Below, one piece after another: positions 40,526 to 48,577 of a stretch of DNA of 64,000 bases. The DNA lies in the NCBI RefSeq assembly GCF_026283925.1, contig NZ_JAPDPF010000006.1:238049-302048 (forward strand), written 5' to 3'. Source of the DNA: Dyella halodurans (lineage in GTDB: Bacteria; Pseudomonadota; Gammaproteobacteria; Xanthomonadales; Rhodanobacteraceae). Numbering within the stretch: the stretch's first letter is position 1; every line of letters begins with the position of its first letter. The notes beneath the pieces were generated by a model. The model had not been told where the DNA came from and searched no databases. It saw nothing but the letters and a program-made list of their open reading frames with translations. A program made the translations under genes and the position numbers.

Positions 40526-43060
40526 TCACGACCGGGAGCGTCGACCGACATCAGCGCGAGCCGACTGATTCGCCGCCACTTCTGCCAGGGCGGTGCGGGC
40601 TTCCGCCACGATCTCCGTGAAGCGTGTGGTGACGGCGTCCTTCTGCAGCTGTTGCATGGATGGCCCGAGCGAGTCGCGGACCACCGTTTCGACCATGGCC
40701 TGCGCCTTGCGCCATTGCGGCATGAGCGGCGCGGCGGTCAATTCGCGGATGTGTGCCGCCGCAGCCAGGAAGCGCGCAGCGCGCGTGGCATCGCCATGCC
40801 CGCTCAGCAAATAAGCGGCGCCTTCGACGCAGCCGGCCACGCCGCGCCAGTCCTCGAGTTCCACAAAGGCTTCGATGGTGGCCAGCCAGTCCCCCGCGGC
40901 GCCAGGCATTTGACCCAGGTAGTAGCGCTGCAAGGCCCGGTTGATCAGGACGTATGCCTGTTGATACACGCCATGGCCGGGCGTCGACACCGCATCGAAG
41001 GCTTCGCCGAGACAAGCCTCCGCCTCGCGGTGCTGTTCGCCCAGGGCGAACGCGATGCCTCGCCCCAACAGCGCCATCGAGCGTAGCCACGCGTCGCCCT
41101 GCACATCCGCGATGACCTGTGCCGAGGCCGCGCAGGCCTCCGCGCCGGCGATATCTCCGGAGGTCGCCAACTCAAACGCCAGTACGGCCCGGCCGGCACC
41201 GGCCAGGCTCGACTCCCCCAGCTGCTCCGCCAAGGCAATGCCGTCGCGCAGCAGTTCCTGCGCGCGCTCGTGCACCTGCAACTGGTGTTGCATGATGCCG
41301 CAGGCAATGAGCGCCTGCGCCCGCTGCCGCGTCAGCGCCAGTCCCAGGCACAAGGCCTGATCGAGCCAGCGCGTGGCCTCGCCGTAGTCGGCGCCCATCC
41401 TGAAGTACCAACAGAGATTGCCGCTCAGGGCCAGCGCCATCTCCACGCGATCCCGCCGCGATACGGCATAGTCGAAAGCAGCGTGCAGATCGGCCCATTC
41501 GTGCCTGACCCGATCGCACCACCACTGCTCGTGCTCGCCGCGTATCTCTGCGTCGACACGCTCTGCAAGACGTACGAAGTGCGCCAGATGCGCGTCGCGC
41601 ACGCGTTCCACATCGCCGTTCTCGGCAAGTTTCTCCAGCGCGTAGAGCCGCACGCTGTCGAGCAAACGATAGTGCGGCGGCAGCGTCGCGGCGTTGACGA
41701 CCAGCAAGGATTTGTCGACCAGTCCACCCAAGGCATCCACGACCTGTTCGTCATAGAGACCGAATACCGCGCCGACCGCATTGGCTCCGCCCAGCGTGCA
41801 GGGGCCCATGAAGACACTGAGGCCGCTGAGCAGCGAGCACTCGCGCCCCGACAACAACGCGAAGCTCCAGTCGATCAGCGCACGCAAGGTCTTGTGGCGG
41901 GCGGGCCAGCTGGGGCAGCCCTCGGCGATATTCAGCAAATGGACGTCCATGCGCTGCAGCAACTGTTCGGGGCTCAGCAGGCGCAGTCGTGCCGCCGCGA
42001 TCTCCAGGGCCAGCGGCAGTCCATCCAGGCGACGACAGATCTCGGCGACCGTGGGTGCATTGGCCAAGGTCAGCGCGAAACCCGATGCAAAGGCGCGCGA
42101 GCGCGTCAGCAGCAGCTTCACCGAAGCGACCTCGGACAGGCGGGCGACATCCTCGTCCGTGTTCCATTCGCCCACTGGCGGCACCTCCAGCGGCGGCAGC
42201 CAGTACAGCGTTTCGCCCTGACAATTCAGTCGATGCTGGCTGGTGACCAGCACGCATGGATCCACGCTTGCCGCCAGCAGGACCTCGATCGCCGCCCCCA
42301 ATGGCCCGGCGATACGTTCGCAGTTGTCGAACACCAGCAACACGTGACGCGTCCGCAGCAGGGCGCCTAGACGCGTCATCAATTCGTCCATGCCAGCGGT
42401 GAGGCGTATATCAAACAGTCCGGCGAGCCAGCGTGCGAGCCCCTCACCGTCGGTTTGCGCCGTGCAATCGAACAACCACACGCCGTCCAGAAAATCCCGG
42501 TTGACGCTACGCGCCACTTCCAGGGCGGCCTGCGTCTTGCCGATGCCACCCGCGCCCGCCACCGTCACCAGGCGGACATCCTGCAGCAGGCGGCCGAGCT
42601 GGGTGATGTCGTCGTCGCGTCCAATCAACGGGTCGGCCCGTTGCGGCAGGCGGGCACGGGCCGGCGGCACGAAGCTCAGCGCCGGTGCCGGCGCCTCCTC
42701 CTGCTCCGCTTGCTGCTCACTGAGCGGCGCGATGAAGCGGTAGCCCAGGCCGTGCACGGTCTGGATATAGCGCGGTTGTTCGCTGTCGTCCGCCATTGCC
42801 CTGCGCAGGTGCGCAATGACGCGGCTGAGTGTAGAAGGCGTGACGAAATTGTGTCCCCATACGGCGTCCAGCAAGTCGTCACGGCTGATCAGCTGGCCGG
42901 GATGCGCCAACAGCTCCAGCAACACCGCGAACGCTTTCGGCTCCACGGTAATTTCACGTCCATCGCGCGTCACCCGATGGGCCCACGCGTCGACGACCAC
43001 GTTCGCAAACGCAAACGCCGGGGGTTTCTCCTGCTCTTCCGGGTGCTTTTCGTTCGCCAT
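40526..43060 (-). CDS. Winged-helix/STAND ATPase/TPR transcription regulator
   Basis: A large cytoplasmic regulator of 844 residues. Residues about 20-115 form an OmpR/CadC-type winged helix (AFAVLLELLAHPGQLISRDDLLDAVWG, YIQTVHGLGYRFIAP). A STAND/NB-ARC ATPase follows with Walker A GAGGIGKTQAA near residue 168, VLLVFDNCE (Walker B) near residue 252, and the GLPLALEIAAARLR block. From about residue 520 TPR-like helical repeats rich in Ala run to the end. It likely senses a ligand through the C-terminal part. Target genes are unknown; a diguanylate cyclase gene lies upstream on the same strand. Confidence 0.88.
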   Translation of the reverse strand: MANEKHPEEQEKPPAFAFANVVVDAWAHRVTRDGREITVEPKAFAVLLELLAHPGQLISRDDLLDAVWGHNFVTPSTLSRVIAHLRRAMADDSEQPRYIQTVHGLGYRFIAPLSEQQAEQEEAPAPALSFVPPARARLPQRADPLIGRDDDITQLGRLLQDVRLVTVAGAGGIGKTQAALEVARSVNRDFLDGVWLFDCTAQTDGEGLARWLAGLFDIRLTAGMDELMTRLGALLRTRHVLLVFDNCERIAGPLGAAIEVLLAASVDPCVLVTSQHRLNCQGETLYWLPPLEVPPVGEWNTDEDVARLSEVASVKLLLTRSRAFASGFALTLANAPTVAEICRRLDGLPLALEIAAARLRLLSPEQLLQRMDVHLLNIAEGCPSWPARHKTLRALIDWSFALLSGRECSLLSGLSVFMGPCTLGGANAVGAVFGLYDEQVVDALGGLVDKSLLVVNAATLPPHYRLLDSVRLYALEKLAENGDVERVRDAHLAHFVRLAERVDAEIRGEHEQWWCDRVRHEWADLHAAFDYAVSRRDRVEMALALSGNLCWYFRMGADYGEATRWLDQALCLGLALTRQRAQALIACGIMQHQLQVHERAQELLRDGIALAEQLGESSLAGAGRAVLAFELATSGDIAGAEACAASAQVIADVQGDAWLRSMALLGRGIAFALGEQHREAEACLGEAFDAVSTPGHGVYQQAYVLINRALQRYYLGQMPGAAGDWLATIEAFVELEDWRGVAGCVEGAAYLLSGHGDATRAARFLAAAAHIRELTAAPLMPQWRKAQAMVETVVRDSLGPSMQQLQKDAVTTRFTEIVAEARTALAEVAANQSARADVGRRSRS

Positions 43061-43345
43061 GCCCCAGTGCGCCCCATCCGGACCCGGTTATGGCGCTCCT
43101 TGCCGTGTCGCGTCTCGAGAATCCCTTACTGATTCATCGAGACTTCGGCCCCTGGACTTCGTAGCTTATACCCCGACGGGCACCATAGGCTGCCCCGCCT
43201 CGCGCGGGTGACTTCACGCTCACCTCATTAACGACGCGCGTCACCGCATCACGAGGACCAGAAACACCGCGGTATCGCGGTGAGCGCTTTGGGAATCACG
43301 TTGCCGAATCTTCCACCTGCAGCCCGACTACCCTAGCCCTGGCGC

Positions 43346-44416
43346 CTACCGCACGCCCTCGGCGCGATTTCGGCCGGCACGTTTGGCGGCATAGAGCGCC
43401 GCATCGGCACGCTGCAGCACGCTGTCGACGCTGTCCGTATCCAATGCGATCGTCGCGCCGCAACTGATCGTAATCCCGTGGCCACCGACCATCGGTTCCG
43501 TCGCAACATGTCGGCACAGGGCACCCGCGATGTGCAGCGCCTCTGCGAGATCCGCGTTACGAAGCAGCGCCACGAACTCGTCGCCGCCCCAGCGGGCCAA
43601 GGTGTCCATGCCGCGAAACACTTGCGCAGCACGCGCGGCCAGCGCGACGAGCGCCGCGTCGCCAGCACCGTGCCCGAATTTGTCATTGATCCCCTTGAAG
43701 TGGTCGATGTCAAAGAGCACCAACGCAAACAGGGTCCCCCGCTCCCGCAGGTGCCCTAGCTCGACGTCAATCAGGGTAGCCATGCGGCGACGATTGCACA
43801 GCTTGGTGAGTTCGTCCGTATTGGACAGCGCCGCGAGCTCGCCGACGGTCAGCTCCGCAAGCTGGAGGCGGCGCTGGTAGCTGGAAAAGAAATACAACGC
43901 GGCTATCAATACCAGGGAAACGACGTGCAGCTGCAAGGTGAAGTTGGCGTAGGGGCCATCAATGTCGCGTATCAAATAAGGCACGCTGATGGAAGCGAAC
44001 AGCGCCATCACCGCCAGCGAGATTGCCAGGCTGGTCTTATGGTCCGTCAGGGTGAATGCGAACACGTAGAGGACCGGGATCCACAGATAAAGCGGCTCCA
44101 GGTCGAGGGCGGCGCCGTAGCGTGGCGAATACAGGCGCAAGACCATGCACAGCGCGCAGACGGCGACGGCAAACAGCAGGCAGCCCAGTCCTAAAGCGCG
44201 GGCCGGTAGCATCCGCCGCCACGCGACGACGAATAGGCCCACCAGAACCAGCGTGCATGTAGCGAACATCCCTCGCAGCACCGGAGAGAGCAGACCACGC
44301 GCGCCCATGATGCCCCAGCCGCTGAGTGTGCTTAGCAGTGCCAGCACAATGATGGCCATCAGCAAGCTACGCGTGAAGCTATCGGCGGAGGGCGAGGTCA
44401 AGCTGTGGTGATTCAT
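43346..44416 (-). CDS. Membrane-bound diguanylate cyclase (GGDEF)
   Basis: Makes cyclic-di-GMP. The 356-residue protein has about six N-terminal membrane helices (residues 15-190) without a recognised sensor domain. A GGDEF domain follows from about residue 200, with the intact signature RWGGDEFVALL near residue 272. The inhibitory RxxD site is present five residues ahead (RGMDTLARW). No EAL domain. It is preceded by a 285-bp gap from the STAND regulator gene. Confidence 0.93.
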   Translation of the reverse strand: MNHHSLTSPSADSFTRSLLMAIIVLALLSTLSGWGIMGARGLLSPVLRGMFATCTLVLVGLFVVAWRRMLPARALGLGCLLFAVAVCALCMVLRLYSPRYGAALDLEPLYLWIPVLYVFAFTLTDHKTSLAISLAVMALFASISVPYLIRDIDGPYANFTLQLHVVSLVLIAALYFFSSYQRRLQLAELTVGELAALSNTDELTKLCNRRRMATLIDVELGHLRERGTLFALVLFDIDHFKGINDKFGHGAGDAALVALAARAAQVFRGMDTLARWGGDEFVALLRNADLAEALHIAGALCRHVATEPMVGGHGITISCGATIALDTDSVDSVLQRADAALYAAKRAGRNRAEGVR

Positions 44417-44822
44417 GGATCGGTATTGCCTGGTCGAGTCGCCGTTTCTTGAGTCATTGATATGCGGTCGGCGGCACCAAGTGGAGTTGGTGTGCGTGTG
44501 GTCGACACATCATTCGCTGGGCCTCTGAATCCGCCGACGCCCCCCTCCAGCGATAATGGCGGCTTCGCGTTGCGCGGTAAAGGATGGGGGCCTGCAAGCA
44601 GCGCTGCTGGCAAACAGAGGGCGTTTCCAGGCTCGGAAGCAAGATAACCCGCACCGTCCTCTCAATGGCCGCCGAGGGACGGAATCAGACCGTCGCAGCG
44701 ACCGCCAATCGAGGCCTGCACGCAACCAGGCAGGCCGGGCCTGGATGGGGCAAAGGCAAAACTAAGACCGGGGCCTTATAAAGCAGCGCCTGCACCTAAC
44801 AGCGGCGCTTACAAGGAATCCC
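44417..44822. other. Gene-free stretch upstream of a small secreted protein
   Basis: About 400 bp between divergent genes. Only short overlapping open frames without ribosome-binding sites or family resemblance are seen. TATAAA at about 44776-44781 is a possible -10 region of the gene starting at 44823. No repeat was noticed. Confidence 0.4.
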
Positions 44823-45323
44823 ATGAGAATCGTGACGGCCTCGCTGACCGCCACCCTGCTGCTGATTAGTCTGCAAGCCCGTGGCGACGACGACAAGGAC
44901 GGCCCCATACGGCTCGAATTCGGTGGTGCAGACGAATGGAGTCTGCAAGATCATCAACACCAACGCGGGCCCGGTGTCGGCCTCGAAATTGAAAGCTTCA
45001 AGGATTTCGAGATCGAGATCGGCACCGCCCCTCTGCGTGGTGGTCACACGACGGAATGGAACACCGACGTCATCATCAAGAAGGAATACCCGCTGAGTCC
45101 CAATCTCGAATTCGAGGCGGGCCTAGGGCCGGAATGGAATCACACCATCGGTAGCCACATTCGCAACTCAGCTGGCGCGGCGGTCGAAGCCGAACTCATC
45201 TACTGGACCAGCGCAAATCACCATCTTGGCTGGTATGTAGAACCAGAATATGGATACGACTTCGGGAAGGAGCATGAGCAGTCCCTTGGCATCGGCGTAG
45301 GGCTTACTGTCTCCCTCTTCTGA
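44823..45323 (+). CDS. Small exported beta-strand-rich protein
   Basis: A 166-residue protein with a signal peptide (MRIVTASLTATLLLISLQA). The mature part alternates charged and hydrophobic residues: VGLEIESFKDFEIEIGT, LEFEAGLGPEWNH, YVEPEYGYDF and the final SLGIGVGLTVSLF, ending in Phe like an outer-membrane protein. It resembles small outer-membrane beta-barrels of the OmpW/PagP size class, with no family match I can name. AAGGAATCCC supplies a ribosome-binding site. A terminator hairpin follows at 45426. Confidence 0.7.
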   Translation: MRIVTASLTATLLLISLQARGDDDKDGPIRLEFGGADEWSLQDHQHQRGPGVGLEIESFKDFEIEIGTAPLRGGHTTEWNTDVIIKKEYPLSPNLEFEAGLGPEWNHTIGSHIRNSAGAAVEAELIYWTSANHHLGWYVEPEYGYDFGKEHEQSLGIGVGLTVSLF

Positions 45324-45356
45324 GGGGCGGCCATCATGGCTGACTCATATGAATGG

Positions 45357-45392
45357 GTCCGCTACGGGTTGCGGATTCAGCCGGAAGCGGAC
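45357..45392 (+). repeat. GGGTCG hairpin repeat, copy with 12 bp of extra spacer
   Basis: Arms GTCCGCT and AGCGGAC are intact; the spacer CGGGTTGCGGATTCAGCC-GGA is longer than the usual 10 bp. It lies between the small exported protein and the M61 peptidase, both 3' ends. Confidence 0.6.
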
Positions 45393-45425
45393 ACGCCCCG
45401 ATGGCGCCCTTTTCGACAAAGGGGG

Positions 45426-45450
45426 CGGAAGTTGTTGAGACTTCCGTTTT
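45426..45450 (+). terminator. Rho-independent terminator of the small exported protein gene
   Basis: CGGAAGT/ACTTCCG stem with a 7-nt loop followed by TTTTCG. It lies 103 bp beyond the stop and overlaps the M61 3' region start. Confidence 0.6.
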
Positions 45451-45452
45451 CG

Positions 45453-47516
45453 CTATTCAACTACCTTCACCCCCCCTTTGCCGAGCAAAGCAGATAGCCG
45501 GTCGGGTGTGTCTGCAATGCGCTCGAGATGGGGATAGCGCAGTCCGCCTCGGTAGTCGATGGTGACGACCCGCTTGTTCCCATGGATGTCGGCGCGGATG
45601 CTCAGGAGTTTTGTTCCAGCTGACTCGACCGCCGCCAAGAGTGCGCGACTCGACATGGGTCGCCCATTGACCTCCAGCACTTTTGAACCAGGCGACAATC
45701 CAGCGCGGAATGCCGGACTGTCCCATCGAACCGACTGAACGCTTCCATCCGCGCTGATCTGCACACCAATCGAATAGTCGAGATTGATGGCGCCGGCTTC
45801 TTCTTCGTTCTGCCGAAACGTTTCAGTGGGCGTATCGGTGTAGACAAGCTTCCAGCCGGCGCGGGCCAAGCCGGCGATCGCTTCGTCCGCGCTATGGCTG
45901 TGGAGATGCTGATTGAGGAACGCGGCCCAGTCATCCGGGGCGACTCTGTCCAGCGCATCACAGACATCCTGGAAGGTATAGGTCCGTGTTGGTTGCGCGC
46001 TGTCCTTGACGAAGAATGCGCGCGCGAAGTCATCGATGCCGCGTTCGTCATGGCTCAATTCGCGCAGCCGTGCGTCCACATCCAGCCACAGCAACACGCC
46101 TTCGGGGTAGTAGTCCTCACGGCGTTGCCAGTCAGGCCATACGACATGGTGTTTTGCCATGTAGACCGCGTCATTGGTGCTGTCTTGCAGGTCTTTCCAG
46201 CGTTGGCCACTCCGGTTGGCGACGGTGGCCGCATCCATGGCGAGCTTGTCCAGCGTCTGCTGGTGATCGCGCAGGCCGGCGCGGGCTGCCAGCACGCGCC
46301 CCCAGAATTCGGTTTGCCCTTCGTACACCCACAGCAGCGATCCACCGACCGGCTGATTGAAGGTGGGCGACCACAAGTCCGCCGGTTGGCGCCACCGGCC
46401 GTTCCATGCGTGGACAAATTCGTGGGCGATCAGGTCGAGGTTATTGAGTTGTTTCGCGTTGTTGGTGAAGTAGGCAGCAGGAAGATTGCTTTCACCCTCC
46501 TCAAGATGTTCGACACCGCCACCGCCGCCGTCGGGCGATAAGACATCGCTCAGGGTGACGATTGCGTCGTAATGCCGGTACGGTGCCGTGCCGAAGGTCT
46601 TGAGGCTCTGGGCGATGAGCGCTTTCATGCGTTCGACCTCCGACTGGGTGATGGCAAGGTCTTCTTCTGCGTCAGCCAGTAGATCCAGCGTCACCGGTTG
46701 GGCAGCGCCCCCGTTCAACATGATCCGGCGCGTGTATCGCCCGGCATAGATGGGGGCGTCGATCAACTGCTCCAGCGTTACCGGTTGAAAGCCCAACGTT
46801 CCGTCCTTGCCCGCATGAAGAGCCAGTGCCGTGAAAGGCGTTAGCCCAGGCGGGAGCGCGAGCGTTGCGGCCACAGGGATGTCCCGCACATACCAGCCGG
46901 CGGGATAGAGCAAGACGCGCTGCCAGGGGACCATGACCATGTCCGGCCGCAACAGGTGGGCCTGGGTCGGCGCAAGGAACTGGAAGTCCAGCGTCAGCAA
47001 TTTCGCGCCCTTGGGCACGTCGACGTGGAAGGCGTGCATATCCGCCGGATCGCGCCTCCACTCCGATGCCTTGCCATCGACGAGCACGACCAGGCCAGCC
47101 AACTCCGCCACCGTGGCGGTAGGCGCGTGGCTGGCCGTTTCCCATTCGGGATAGAGCAACACGGTATCGCCCGGTGCCTGGACGGGGATCGTCTCGTGCA
47201 CGGAGAAGATTTGGTGATCGGTATCGGTGGCGCTGACGGCCAATTCGATCGTGCCCTGGAACAGCCTGTCCAACGGGGCTGGCAACGCGGGCGGCATGGG
47301 TGCGGCGGTCGGTCCCGATCCGACCTGCGCGACCGCGGGCCCCGCCATCAAGGTAGACAACGTCAGGACTACAATACCAATGCAGCAGGGCAACCGCCCC
47401 AATTGCCTGGGAATCCGCAGCATCAAGCTTTTGATCGGGACAGTGAGCATCGCGATCGTAGTGACGAGCACATCGAAGGTCAGGCCGCCGAACAGGGACG
47501 TCAGAACTCTCTTCAC
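45453..47516 (-). CDS. M61 family glycyl aminopeptidase-like peptidase with PDZ domain
   Basis: A zinc metallopeptidase of the M61 family, exported or membrane-linked, 687 residues. The N-terminus has hydrophobic stretches (residues 4-24 and 40-60, LPCCIGIVVLTLSTLMAGPA) and a signal-like AVAQ. The zinc site is HEFVHAW near residue 375, with the third ligand Glu in VYEGQTEFW. A C-terminal PDZ domain (residues about 600-685, GVQISADGSVQSVRWDSPAF, GSKVLEVNGRP) follows. The start is read as GTG with AGGTAGGA upstream. Substrate unknown. Confidence 0.86.
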   Translation of the reverse strand: MKRVLTSLFGGLTFDVLVTTIAMLTVPIKSLMLRIPRQLGRLPCCIGIVVLTLSTLMAGPAVAQVGSGPTAAPMPPALPAPLDRLFQGTIELAVSATDTDHQIFSVHETIPVQAPGDTVLLYPEWETASHAPTATVAELAGLVVLVDGKASEWRRDPADMHAFHVDVPKGAKLLTLDFQFLAPTQAHLLRPDMVMVPWQRVLLYPAGWYVRDIPVAATLALPPGLTPFTALALHAGKDGTLGFQPVTLEQLIDAPIYAGRYTRRIMLNGGAAQPVTLDLLADAEEDLAITQSEVERMKALIAQSLKTFGTAPYRHYDAIVTLSDVLSPDGGGGGVEHLEEGESNLPAAYFTNNAKQLNNLDLIAHEFVHAWNGRWRQPADLWSPTFNQPVGGSLLWVYEGQTEFWGRVLAARAGLRDHQQTLDKLAMDAATVANRSGQRWKDLQDSTNDAVYMAKHHVVWPDWQRREDYYPEGVLLWLDVDARLRELSHDERGIDDFARAFFVKDSAQPTRTYTFQDVCDALDRVAPDDWAAFLNQHLHSHSADEAIAGLARAGWKLVYTDTPTETFRQNEEEAGAINLDYSIGVQISADGSVQSVRWDSPAFRAGLSPGSKVLEVNGRPMSSRALLAAVESAGTKLLSIRADIHGNKRVVTIDYRGGLRYPHLERIADTPDRLSALLGKGGVKVVE

Positions 47517-47576
47517 GAATCCTACCTCGGTCGGCGATCAGAAGAGCATCCGCATCGGGTCGGAAGTGGACCAGAT

Positions 47577-47873
47577 CTATCTGACGTTAGCACCGCCATT
47601 GGCGCGCTGCTTATACCTGTTCGCAACCGACTTTTCGGCGCCTTCGCCTCCGAGCATCCAGAGCCATGTGAGCACGACGAGGATGGTATTGGTATGCCAG
47701 TAGGCATTCGTAGCCAGAATGGCAACCAGGAGGCGCGGCGTCAGGAGCCAGCCCAACCACCAAAGAAACCCGCCAGTAGCAACCGAGCTGAAGATCAACG
47801 TGAGGCGTGGAAAGAAAAACATGGCCAGGATAAATAGCCAGCCGTGCACATCCCAAAAATTCTGGTGCGTCAT
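47577..47873 (-). CDS. Small membrane protein
   Basis: A 98-residue inner-membrane protein with three hydrophobic helices: WLFILAMFFFPRLTLIFSSV, TGGFLWWLGWLLTPRLLVAIL, and TNTILVVLTWLWMLGG. The last part is polar (ANRYKQRANGGANVR). ATG at 47873 has GGAGGAG 3-4 bp upstream, a strong site. It lies 60 bp from the M61 start and reads the same way, so may share its promoter. No family recognised. Confidence 0.65.
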   Translation of the reverse strand: MTHQNFWDVHGWLFILAMFFFPRLTLIFSSVATGGFLWWLGWLLTPRLLVAILATNAYWHTNTILVVLTWLWMLGGEGAEKSVANRYKQRANGGANVR

Positions 47874-47927
47874 AGCTCCTCCACGCAGCCTCAAACATCG
47901 CTTCACTGCCTATGTTCGATCCGTCAT

Positions 47928-47951
47928 GGCCGCTCCGGGTCGAAAGCGGAC
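47928..47951 (+). repeat. 24-bp GGGTCG hairpin repeat, copy at 47.9 kb
   Basis: GGCCGCT-CCGGGTCGAA-AGCGGAC; one arm change. It lies between two divergent genes, 54 bp from the 47873 start. Confidence 0.65.
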
Positions 47952-48104
47952 TTTCCTAGGCTTGCGCACTTCGACATAGAATAGCAATGCCGCCTTGTTT
48001 CCTTACGACGCTTGCTGCGCCCATACGTTGACCCGTCTAGAGTAGGATTCGCGTGTAACGCGGCTTCTTAAGTAGGATGTTTGGATCAAGAACGGAGAGC
48101 ATGT

Positions 48105-48299
48105 ATGTCAGCTTTGAGAGATGAACTGTTGCGGCCCCTAACACCTGAGCAAGAAGCGCGGTTGACCGACAAACAAAAGATGATGCGCCAATTTATAAGA
48201 AGGCGTTCGCTGCTGGTTTACATTTTTGGTAGCGTGTTTTTTTTGGCAATTCTGATCGCCTTGGCATATACGTCGTTTGCCTCGCACTACCCGCACTAA
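48105..48299 (+). CDS. Very small single-helix membrane protein
   Basis: A 64-residue protein: an acidic/basic N-terminal part (residues 2-33, LRDELLRPLTPEQEARLTDK then basic RRRS) and one membrane helix (LLVYIFGSVFFLAILIALAY) near residues 36-56. ATG at 48105 has GGAGA about 7 bp upstream; an upstream TTG at 48081 is in frame. A perfect hairpin repeat lies 14 bp past the stop. No family recognised. Confidence 0.65.
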   Translation: MSALRDELLRPLTPEQEARLTDKQKMMRQFIRRRSLLVYIFGSVFFLAILIALAYTSFASHYPH

Positions 48300-48313
48300 A
48301 TGAGTTGGTTAAG

Positions 48314-48337
48314 GTCCGCTGTGGGTCGGAAGCGGAC
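48314..48337 (+). repeat. 24-bp GGGTCG hairpin repeat, perfect copy at 48.3 kb
   Basis: GTCCGCT-GTGGGTCGGA-AGCGGAC with fully matching arms. It begins 14 bp after the stop of the 64-residue protein. Confidence 0.8.
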
Positions 48338-48512
48338 GTAAGCAAGAAGCTATTCCTCCGTCGCGAGCTGCCTCAGCTGATGTCGGCGAACACCTGGGTT
48401 GATAGAAAAGCCGAAGCCAGCGCGATGCTGGCAGTAAGCCGACGCATTCACCTCTTTTTTTGCCGGTCCTTGCGGGATTTCAGTGGGCCACGAATGGTGA
48501 CAAGGACCAAAC

Positions 48513-48541
48513 AAATAGCCCCGGGACAGTCGGGGCTATTT
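48513..48541 (-). terminator. Terminator of the M1 aminopeptidase gene
   Basis: A perfect 10-bp stem AAATAGCCCC/GGGGCTATTT with a 9-nt loop; on the minus strand the stem is followed by GTTTGG. It is 36 bp beyond the M1 stop. Confidence 0.7.
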
Positions 48542-48577
48542 GCGGTTCGTTGTTGCGGAAGTGAAAGGGCAATGGGC

